This document shows, one piece after another, positions 56,893 through 64,000 of a stretch of 64,000 bases of DNA; position 1 is the stretch's first letter, and each line of letters starts with the position of its first letter. Origin of the DNA: BJGO01 sp964640655 (GTDB lineage Bacteria; Bacteroidota; Bacteroidia; Chitinophagales; UBA10324); the NCBI GenBank assembly GCA_964640655.1, contig CAZXFT010000015.1:1-64000 (forward strand). Reading direction: 5' to 3'. The notes beneath the pieces were generated by a model. That model searched no databases. It saw only the letters and a list, made by a program, of their open reading frames with translations, and had not been told where the DNA came from. A program made the position numbers and the translations under genes.

Positions 56893-58191
56893 TTAAAAAG
56901 TATAGGATATCCCAAGTGCCGCGTTTGCTGCCGTTCTGCTCCTTGGTGAAATGAATGCATCCAAAGTATTGGTTCTTACAAAAAGTCCCAGTTCATCTTC
57001 TTTTATCATTACGCTGTAAAATAATTGAGCGCCAATATGCGGTTGCCTATAGCCGCCAATTGTACCGGTGATTGCCGGTTCAAGATTACGGATTCTCTTA
57101 CCTAAAACAACAGACACAAAAGGATAATGAAACAGTGAAGTGGTGTAATATGCCACCTGTATCTGCATCAGGTATCCGTTGTCGAAATTTCTTTTATAGC
57201 CTATATGTAAGTAAAATGGAAGTGCATCTGTTACTCCTGTTCTAATTTGCTGCACATCCAGAAACCGAAGCAAGCTATCGGTATCAATATTATTGAAGCT
57301 TGTATCGCTGATTGCAAAAAGATTATTGACTTCTATTCCTTCGAAAGTTTTTTCTGTTGATGCGGTATACAAACGAGTGTCTGATCGTGTGTTAATCGTT
57401 GAAATATCATTAAAACCAACCCAGGCCTGATACTTTTCAGGATTTGAAGAGAATACCGCACCGCCGCTTAATGTAAAACCTATGTACTGTAATGGGAATA
57501 TATTGAACGGCTCATCTACACCGGCATAGCTAAATCTGTAGCGCAGATCTATCTTTTCGCCATAATCATAAGTTCTCATACTGGCTTGTGTCAAGAAAGC
57601 ATGATGATAGCGAAGTCCCTGCATTAAACCTAAACCGGCATAAACCATCAGGTTATTCATTGGCTTGTAATAGATGTTATAATTAAACTGCCTGAAACGT
57701 GTATCAAAAAGCTCGTTGTAACCCATAGAGATTAAATCAGGTTCAGAGCCATTACCATACAATGCGAGGCGATATAACCCTTTAGTTACTTCAGCAAAGG
57801 ATATGCTTTTATCTGTTAAGGATAATTGATGAGTGAGCAGCGATGAATCATTACGCCATGTGTATTGAACAGCAGCAGCATAACCCAGCTGAATGAAATT
57901 TGCATTCTCAAACATCCGGCTATTTACCCTGTCTTTAACTGAATTATCTATAAAACGACCGTTAAAAACCGATGATGCGAATCCAAGATCAACATAAGAT
58001 GAATTGAATTGCGCTTGTGCACCAAACTGTATTTGCCTAAAGCTCCTTAAAGATAAGTTCAAATCGAGTATCGGTTGATCGGTGCAAAGACTGCTATATA
58101 TTTTCAATTGATTCAGAGATGAATCAATTTGTTGAGAGAATAAAAAAAGTGGTGTAAAAAAAAAGAGAACGACCAAGCCTACTCTGTTCAT
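56893..58191 (-). CDS. DUF5723-like outer-membrane protein
   Basis: 432 aa. Signal peptide 1-20, then long strand-rich sequence with features of the DUF5723 barrels of Bacteroidota (SLRSFRQIQFGAQAQFNSSYVDLGFASSVF, NLMVYAGLGLMQG, final strand ANAALGISYTF). Function unknown. It overlaps the preceding lipoprotein gene by four bases and is third in the envelope operon. Confidence 0.7.
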   Translation of the reverse strand: MNRVGLVVLFFFTPLFLFSQQIDSSLNQLKIYSSLCTDQPILDLNLSLRSFRQIQFGAQAQFNSSYVDLGFASSVFNGRFIDNSVKDRVNSRMFENANFIQLGYAAAVQYTWRNDSSLLTHQLSLTDKSISFAEVTKGLYRLALYGNGSEPDLISMGYNELFDTRFRQFNYNIYYKPMNNLMVYAGLGLMQGLRYHHAFLTQASMRTYDYGEKIDLRYRFSYAGVDEPFNIFPLQYIGFTLSGGAVFSSNPEKYQAWVGFNDISTINTRSDTRLYTASTEKTFEGIEVNNLFAISDTSFNNIDTDSLLRFLDVQQIRTGVTDALPFYLHIGYKRNFDNGYLMQIQVAYYTTSLFHYPFVSVVLGKRIRNLEPAITGTIGGYRQPHIGAQLFYSVMIKEDELGLFVRTNTLDAFISPRSRTAANAALGISYTF

Positions 58192-60287
58192 TGGGCTTTT
58201 GTTTTAAGAATAAAGTTTCCGGTTAGTTTACAGTCAAGATAATTGCTGTCGTAAATCTTCAGATACGAATCGCAAGTTGGTTTTTGATTTGTGTTGAATG
58301 TTGCAGTGATGATAGCTCGTTTTGCCAATTGAACTTTTGCGGCATCCTGTTCTGCAACCGGTAATTCCAGAATACTACGCACAGGTTCTACCACTTTACA
58401 GAACACATCCGGGTCACCGGCAGAAATGCTTTGTGTTCCATTGGTGAGGCTCATTAGTGGATAATTATTTTCATCGAGCAATATCAAATTCAAATCTGCT
58501 TTTAGTGGCATCTTATTATCGCAGATTAAATAAAAAATACCGCTACGTAGTTGCTTTAACTGATTAACAGATTGCAAATCGAAGTTCACCGTATCGCAAA
58601 AAGTTAGGTTAGAGGCAATCAACGACAATGGCATCTCGGCAGTCATATTAATATCTATACGTGTATTATCGTAGGAGAAGTCACCATAGTTGGCTGTATT
58701 TCCATAGGGATTCAGAAAAACATTCAACTCGTAGCGTACTTTATCGGGTAGGTTCTCAAGCCAGTTTTTGATATTGGAATTTGTAGAATTCAAACTAAAG
58801 CTTGAAACTGAAGGAGTCAACGGATTATCTGTTGCCCGCTGAATAATCAATGGTGTATTCATCAACTGCGACGATTGCAGATTGATTGTATTGTTTGTGG
58901 AACTGCGCACTGATTCCAACTTGCTGATTTTTATTCTTCCTTCCGCACCAATACGATTGATAATTTCCAGTTTCACAATCAAGTCTTCAACACTCAAAGT
59001 ACCGTTTTTAATTTTTTCAAAAGCTTCTAAAGGATTTTCATCAGGGCCTAATTCTACGATCTGCTGCCCCAGGTACCCCCCTACGTATTCTGGCACAATA
59101 TCAATCAGACCATAGTCTATATATATACTGTCTGTCGATGATATGGTAATTGCTTGTCCTGTCGAATCAATACGCACTTTGAGATGATTGACAAAAGTGT
59201 TGAACTTGTCTCCGTCTATACCTTGTAGATTAATGGTATATCCTGCAAGATTGATGAGACGTGTGATGAAAGTTGGCGGACCGGAGATATATGGTGGTAC
59301 AGATGCCTGAAAATTAATTTGTTCATTGTTAGGACCCAATGCTGAAGGCATCGAATAAGTAAAATACGTTTTCTCTTTTACCGTGCTGTTGATTTTAAGT
59401 TGTAGTGTTCCTGATTTTACTTTTATTGTTTTCAGCTTGGCACCGCCACTGATATTGTATTGCGTTTCCTGATCTTCGTCTATGATATTTTGGGAAGGAA
59501 ATGACGCCAGCGCGTTGTCCACAATCATATTGTATGCCTTGAATGTAACCAGAATGGCATCCGATGTATCAATAAGTACATTATTTCCATTAGAACCCGG
59601 ACTGTCTAAATCTATAATTTTGGCTACCAGTGTACCTTCTACATATTTTCCGGCTAGGTTAATAGTTTTAGTCTGTTGTGTGTTGCTCAATAAATTTGAA
59701 AACGTTTCTACAGCTATAACATCACCATTTATCTGATTTCGTATTTGAAACACCAAATTACTGATGTCTATAGGAAATCCATTGTTTAGAGTTACATCAA
59801 TATATCCCTGTATCACATTTGCCGATTGAAAGAAATCGTTGGCGTTAATCTGTTCATCACCCGATTGCTGATCGTTCAGAGGGTTTATGACCATATTGTT
59901 TCCATTGTTATTAATGATTAATGAACCAACAAAACCTAGTTGTTGACAGAATCGTCCAAGACTGAACGGGTAGGTAATCACCTGATCGGCTAATTGCAAG
60001 TTGGAAATTTTATAAATCGTTTTTACCGTGGTATCAGGTATGCTGATGGCATTTTCGTTGGGATTGAAACTGTATAATGTATTAGAGTAAACAAGTTTCA
60101 AACTATTGTCAGCATTGGTAGTCACGTTACTATCACCAGCAAGATTGGCTATGCTGAGTCGTGATTTAAATAGTGGCGCTAAAATGTTAGTTTCCCAATT
60201 GGGGCTGATGCGCTCTTTGTTGCAGGAGAGGATAGCAAGTATTATGAGGACAGAAAAAAGAAACAGCGCAGCTGTACGAAATTTCAT
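58188..60287 (-). CDS. Large unknown lipoprotein
   Basis: 699 aa. Lipobox LAILSC (Cys22) after a hydrophobic signal. Beta-rich throughout with repeated segments such as ISNLVFQIRNQINGDVIA and IDINMTAEMPLSLIAS; no catalytic motif. Probably faces the periplasm or surface and works with the DUF5723-like protein that overlaps it by four bases. Confidence 0.75.
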   Translation of the reverse strand: MKFRTAALFLFSVLIILAILSCNKERISPNWETNILAPLFKSRLSIANLAGDSNVTTNADNSLKLVYSNTLYSFNPNENAISIPDTTVKTIYKISNLQLADQVITYPFSLGRFCQQLGFVGSLIINNNGNNMVINPLNDQQSGDEQINANDFFQSANVIQGYIDVTLNNGFPIDISNLVFQIRNQINGDVIAVETFSNLLSNTQQTKTINLAGKYVEGTLVAKIIDLDSPGSNGNNVLIDTSDAILVTFKAYNMIVDNALASFPSQNIIDEDQETQYNISGGAKLKTIKVKSGTLQLKINSTVKEKTYFTYSMPSALGPNNEQINFQASVPPYISGPPTFITRLINLAGYTINLQGIDGDKFNTFVNHLKVRIDSTGQAITISSTDSIYIDYGLIDIVPEYVGGYLGQQIVELGPDENPLEAFEKIKNGTLSVEDLIVKLEIINRIGAEGRIKISKLESVRSSTNNTINLQSSQLMNTPLIIQRATDNPLTPSVSSFSLNSTNSNIKNWLENLPDKVRYELNVFLNPYGNTANYGDFSYDNTRIDINMTAEMPLSLIASNLTFCDTVNFDLQSVNQLKQLRSGIFYLICDNKMPLKADLNLILLDENNYPLMSLTNGTQSISAGDPDVFCKVVEPVRSILELPVAEQDAAKVQLAKRAIITATFNTNQKPTCDSYLKIYDSNYLDCKLTGNFILKTKAQ

Positions 60288-60298
60288 CGAGTGAAAAA

Positions 60299-60982
60299 TT
60301 ACGGCATTATATCCAATGATTCCAAAGTTGGATAATTCAAACCTCCTATGGGAAGATAATGTTCCTCCTGATATTTAGCTAAAACTTCAAAAAATTCTGA
60401 ATCCACTATGTCTGGTTGCAGGTTGTTGAGTTTATATCCACGTATAAACAGACCATTCTTTATTTGTAAAATTATTCCCCGGGTAATTTTGTCGGGGCAA
60501 AGCACAGGTACTGTCTTCTCGGTATTCTGATTGGGTAACAATGAACTTGTTTCTATGTATGTATAGCGTACAGGCAAAGTTAAATCTTCGTAGGATGCAT
60601 CTTTCAGTTTGAGTTTATTCTCGTTCACGGCAATATTTTGCCTGAGAAAGAAGTAGGAATCACTACCGGTATTCACCGGTTTCAATTCAAGTGTACCATC
60701 CTTCTTTTCAATAATTTGATAAACAGGAGGATATTTCTTCTGAACTGAATTATTCCAGTCTATTACAGTGTCGTAGCTCACCTGAAACACTTCGGGAACA
60801 CGGAGTTGTTTTTTCTTTTCAGGTACATCTATAACCCTAATTGTATCAATTTTATATTGTAGAGGTATTCTGCAAACCATAAAACAATTTGATGAGTCCA
60901 TTTGAAATATCATGGACTGCGCTGCAGAAAACAACGGTGCTGCACTAAAGAAGATAACAATTGTAATGAGTACCCTGTACAA
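60299..60982 (-). CDS. Unknown secreted protein with a PG-binding-like C-terminus
   Basis: 227 aa from a TTG at 60982 (TGA lies a few codons upstream in frame). Signal peptide 1-22 (APLFSAAQ). The last 35 residues (EFFEVLAKYQEEHYLPIGGLNYPTLESL) resemble the terminal half of a peptidoglycan-binding-1 domain, which often has Y/FQ and a TLxxL ending. First gene of the envelope operon, 11 bases before the lipoprotein. Confidence 0.6.
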   Translation of the reverse strand: MYRVLITIVIFFSAAPLFSAAQSMIFQMDSSNCFMVCRIPLQYKIDTIRVIDVPEKKKQLRVPEVFQVSYDTVIDWNNSVQKKYPPVYQIIEKKDGTLELKPVNTGSDSYFFLRQNIAVNENKLKLKDASYEDLTLPVRYTYIETSSLLPNQNTEKTVPVLCPDKITRGIILQIKNGLFIRGYKLNNLQPDIVDSEFFEVLAKYQEEHYLPIGGLNYPTLESLDIMP

Positions 60983-61004
60983 GGTGAATCAATGAATTAT
61001 TTGC

Positions 61005-61040
61005 GTGGCAAAATAAAAATAAAACCCCTCAATGGAGGGG
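61005..61040 (-). terminator. Rho-independent terminator of the ftsA-ftsZ operon
   Basis: CCCCTC / GAGGGG stem (61025-61030 and 61035-61040) with a four-base loop, followed on the minus strand by a T-rich run (plus-strand A run at 61005-61024). Confidence 0.88.
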
Positions 61041-61049
61041 CTTAATTCT

Positions 61050-62639
61050 TTAATCTACTTTATCTTTTCCGTGAAGGAAAGAATTTTTTCTGAGCTCAGC
61101 TGAGGCTTTGCCATTTTCACCCGGTACATCCAAATAAATATCTGACATACCTGAATCTGAAGAATGTGGTGGTTCGTTGAGATTGATATTCTTTCTTAGA
61201 TATGCTGGTACATTTTCCTTATCATGAATGTTGCTACCCTTGTAACCATTGTAGTTCATACCCTTTAAGCGATCATTTTTCATCTTATTCAGGTTTTGAA
61301 CCTGTGCAGGGTCTTCGTTCTGTGCTATTACATTACTAGCTGATGTATTAATAATCAACTTCATACCTGATTTAGAATCAGTTTGAGTCTGTGTCTCCAC
61401 TTCCTGAATACTGATATTGGTATTTAATTCCACGCCGTGAGTTGTATTCAATTCTTCATTCAGGTTAGTTTTTACCTGGGGTGGTGTAACAGGCAACTCC
61501 AGTTCAGGTTGTATGGTTATGGGTTTTGTGGCGTTAGTGCTTGCAGTAAAATTATTTGATGGATTATTTGGTAAAGAAGCTTCAACCTGATTCTCCACAG
61601 TTGTTTGTACAATGTTCTTATCTGCACTAAGCGGCGTTACAGTACGCTTTACCTGACGAATAGGATCAAGTGATTCAAATCCTGTAGCAATAACAGTCAC
61701 AGAAAGTTTTTCGCCAAGGGATTCGTTGTAACAATTACCCCAAATGATATTGGTATCGCTGCCTGCAACTGATTGTATGTATTCTTGAATCTCAGAAATT
61801 TCATCGAGCGTAACTTCAACTTTACCCGAAGTGATGTTTAACAAAATATGTTTGGCACCATTGATATTGTTGTCATTTAATAAAGGTGAATTCAATGCCT
61901 GCTCGATGGCAAGTACTGCGCGACTTTCTCCTTCCGCAATTGCTGTTCCCATAATAGCCACACCACTATTACGCATTACGGTGTTCACGTCGTTAAAATC
62001 CACATTCACGTAACCTGCAACCGTAATTATTTCAGCAATACTTTTTGCTGCATTAGTCAATATGCTGTCAGCCTGATTGAATGCCTGAGATAGAGGAAGA
62101 TTTCCATGAATCATTCTAAGTTTATCGTTGGAAATAACCAGAATGCTATCCACAAAATTTCTCAACTCCTCGATACCTTCCTTAGCCTGCTTCAAACGTT
62201 TAGGGCCTTCTGCCATAAATGGAGTAGTAACCAAACCAACAGTTAAAATACCCAGTTCACGTGCTGCTTTGGCAATGATAGGCGCACCACCGGTGCCTGT
62301 ACCTTTACCCATTCCTGCGGTAATGAACACCATCTTAGTACCGCGTGACAGCATTTCTTTAATAAGGTCGTAAGATTCAAGTGCTGCTTTTCTTCCAATT
62401 TCAGGATCCATTCCGGCACCGCGGCCTTCTGTGAAGCTATGGCCTAAAACCATTTTGGTAAGTACGGGGCTTAAGTCCAATGCTTGTTGGTCAGTATTGC
62501 AAACAATAAAGTCCACACCAACAATACCCTGACGGTACATATGGTTAACTGCATTGCTGCCGCCGCCGCCTACACCTATTACTTTAATGATGGACGACTG
62601 TTCTTTATTTAAGTCAAATTGTATAGAGAGTTCTGTCAT
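61050..62639 (-). CDS. ftsZ: Cell division protein FtsZ with an altered tubulin signature
   Basis: 529 aa from the ATG at 62639; an ATG at 62684 would lie inside ftsA. GTPase domain with GGGGSNAV and the T7 loop NVDFNDV. The tubulin signature reads GMGKGTGTGG where FtsZ usually has GMGGGTGTGA, so the second glycine of GGGTG is Lys. The C-terminal region is long and Asn/Thr-rich; the peptide VPAYLRKNINL is the partner-binding tail, followed by about 45 further residues. It starts 22 bases after ftsA. Confidence 0.95.
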   Translation of the reverse strand: MTELSIQFDLNKEQSSIIKVIGVGGGGSNAVNHMYRQGIVGVDFIVCNTDQQALDLSPVLTKMVLGHSFTEGRGAGMDPEIGRKAALESYDLIKEMLSRGTKMVFITAGMGKGTGTGGAPIIAKAARELGILTVGLVTTPFMAEGPKRLKQAKEGIEELRNFVDSILVISNDKLRMIHGNLPLSQAFNQADSILTNAAKSIAEIITVAGYVNVDFNDVNTVMRNSGVAIMGTAIAEGESRAVLAIEQALNSPLLNDNNINGAKHILLNITSGKVEVTLDEISEIQEYIQSVAGSDTNIIWGNCYNESLGEKLSVTVIATGFESLDPIRQVKRTVTPLSADKNIVQTTVENQVEASLPNNPSNNFTASTNATKPITIQPELELPVTPPQVKTNLNEELNTTHGVELNTNISIQEVETQTQTDSKSGMKLIINTSASNVIAQNEDPAQVQNLNKMKNDRLKGMNYNGYKGSNIHDKENVPAYLRKNINLNEPPHSSDSGMSDIYLDVPGENGKASAELRKNSFLHGKDKVD

Positions 62640-62661
62640 AAATATTGGGGTTGAGGGGAAT

Positions 62662-64000
62662 TTATTTTTTATCACTGAAATCATCTACATCTTCATCAAG
62701 GAAACCTTTGATGCTTTGATAGAATGATGAAAGTACAGATTTTGATTTTTCTTTTTTAGGAGGTTTAACTTTTTCCGGCTCTGTAGTTTTATGCTCTTCA
62801 TGATTAGCCGGTGTATGATGAACGGCTGCTTTGGTACGCTGAAATTCTTCGTATTTATTTTCATAATCCTCAAAGCCTTTCAACAACAATCCGATACAGG
62901 TTGCAAACATCGGATGCTTTACTTCTTCAATTTTTTTGGAAACGATATGTTCAATCGGGTAACCGATGCGCGCGTCAAGGCCTGTCATGTATTGAACCAA
63001 CTGAGCGAGATTTCTTAGTTGCGAACCACCGCCGGTAAGCACTATACCACCAATTAATTTATTACGATAGTTACTTGCACGAATTTCATGGTCAACATCT
63101 TCAATGATTTCTTCCATGCGCGCATTAATGATGTGTGCCAGATTTTTAACCGAAATTTCTTTAGGTTGCTTGCCGCGCAGTCCCGGAATAGATACTATCT
63201 GATTGTCTAGGTCGTCACTGGCTATTGCGCTGCCGTAATTTACTTTAAGTGCTTCTGCCACATGGCGCAACACCTGACAACCATCTTTGATGTCTTCTGT
63301 AATAATGTTGCCACCAAATGGAATCACGTGTGTATGACGTATAATGCCATCCTGAAATATGGCTACATCAGTAGTGCCACCACCTATATCCACCAACACA
63401 ACGCCTGCTTCTTTTTCTTCTTCGGTAAGCACAGCATCGGCACTGGCTAGGGGTTCCAATATCATGTCAATCATTTTGAAACCTGCTTTTTCAACACACT
63501 TGATGATATTTTGTGCTGCACTGATTTGTCCGGTGATGATATGGAAGTTAGCTTCCAAACGAACACCGCACATGCCCACAGGGTCTTTGATACCGGGTTC
63601 ATTATCCACTATAAATTCCTGAGGCAATACCTGTATGATTCTGTCGCCGGGATTAACCACGAGGCGGCGCATATCATCGCTCAGGCGTTTGATGTCGTCG
63701 CGGCTGATTTCATTTTCGGTATTATCGCGTGTAATGATTCCGCGATGTTGTAAGCTTTTGATATGCTGACCGGCAATACCAACATAAACATTTTTGATTT
63801 TAATCTCACTGTTGTCTTCAGCATCCTGCAAAGCCTTTTTGATAGACTCAACAGTCTTATCAATATTTGCGATGGTGCCCCGCATCACACCCAGCGAATC
63901 GGCACGACCCATACTTACTATTTCAATTTTGCCGTGTTCGTTTTTGCGGCCCACCATAGCGCAAATTTTGGTGGTGCCTATGTCGAGTCCTACGATATAT
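62662..64000 (-). CDS. ftsA: Cell division protein FtsA (5' end cut by the window)
   Basis: 446 codons are visible and the frame is open to base 64000, where the start falls outside the window. Actin-fold ATPase: first phosphate motif VGLDIGTTKICAMVGR, second VVLVDIGGGTTDVAIF and the adenine motif GGIVLTGGGSQL. The C-terminal membrane-targeting helix is present (SVLSSFYQSIKGFL). FtsA tethers FtsZ to the membrane. It is directly upstream of ftsZ. Confidence 0.96.
   Translation of the reverse strand, partial: YIVGLDIGTTKICAMVGRKNEHGKIEIVSMGRADSLGVMRGTIANIDKTVESIKKALQDAEDNSEIKIKNVYVGIAGQHIKSLQHRGIITRDNTENEISRDDIKRLSDDMRRLVVNPGDRIIQVLPQEFIVDNEPGIKDPVGMCGVRLEANFHIITGQISAAQNIIKCVEKAGFKMIDMILEPLASADAVLTEEEKEAGVVLVDIGGGTTDVAIFQDGIIRHTHVIPFGGNIITEDIKDGCQVLRHVAEALKVNYGSAIASDDLDNQIVSIPGLRGKQPKEISVKNLAHIINARMEEIIEDVDHEIRASNYRNKLIGGIVLTGGGSQLRNLAQLVQYMTGLDARIGYPIEHIVSKKIEEVKHPMFATCIGLLLKGFEDYENKYEEFQRTKAAVHHTPANHEEHKTTEPEKVKPPKKEKSKSVLSSFYQSIKGFLDEDVDDFSDKK

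Noticed and set aside
1..64000. CRISPR arrays, tRNA or rRNA genes, insertion sequences
   Set aside because: I saw no regularly spaced direct repeats, no tRNA cloverleaf with a T-arm motif, no rRNA and no transposase with inverted repeats by eye; a search tool could still find a tRNA I missed.

Overview
The window is from a Bacteroidota genome, probably Chitinophagales or Sphingobacteriales-like. The evidence is several secreted proteins with type IX secretion (T9SS) C-terminal sorting domains (type A and type B), Bacteroidota promoters of the TAnnTTTG type, almost no Shine-Dalgarno sites, a futalosine-pathway menaquinone enzyme (MqnE), a CHU_C gliding-type domain, and an FtsZ with the long Bacteroidota C-terminal tail. 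Most of it is ordinary chromosome. There is no rRNA, tRNA, CRISPR array, transposase or phage gene that I could recognise.

Layout. 1-4.6 kb is a mosaic accessory region. It holds a hypothetical gene, then two gene cassettes (a T9SS-tagged secreted esterase and an unknown secreted protein) with integron attC-like hairpin sites and no integrase, broken copies of the phnA 3' end and of a ribBA segment, the intact phnA, and a secreted hypothetical. 4.6-9.1 kb carries ribBA and three glycosyltransferases. 9.1-13 kb has a T9SS FN3 protein and an EF-G paralogue with altered G motifs. 13-15 kb is a pair of decayed genes (class A beta-lactamase-like serine hydrolase; surface or outer-membrane protein). 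15-28 kb is housekeeping: EttA, MqnE, an OstA/LptA-like protein, an M1 peptidase, MsrB, an RlmI-like methyltransferase, an S9 peptidase with an extra C-terminal domain, a methyltransferase, and rpsF-rpsR-rplI. 28-30 kb is a glycine-rich T9SS protein.

30-36 kb is a minus-strand run, mlaE-mlaF-sucD-fabG-VWA membrane protein, with overlapping or nearly touching genes. A divergent SDR gene follows. 36.4-38.5 kb is a second decay zone (a glyoxalase-like start fragment, a small MscS channel, and a multiply broken secreted-protein gene). 38.5-51.3 kb carries an LTA-synthase-like sulfatase-fold transferase, alaS, an M23 peptidase, a Uup-type ABC-F, a two-gene surface-protein operon, a propeller-like T9SS protein and rarA. 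51.3-56.8 kb holds a small hypothetical, a type B T9SS protein, an NtrC-type regulator, a T9SS protein and a MORN-repeat protein. 56.9-61 kb is a three-gene envelope operon. The window ends in ftsA-ftsZ, with ftsA running off the right edge.

The most interesting material is (1) the cassette pair at about 0.73-2.84 kb, whose boundary sequences complement each other the way integron cassettes do; (2) the gene-fragment mosaic around it; and (3) a recurring arrangement in which a TAnnTTTG-like -7 box ends exactly five bases before a start codon, which suggests leaderless transcripts.
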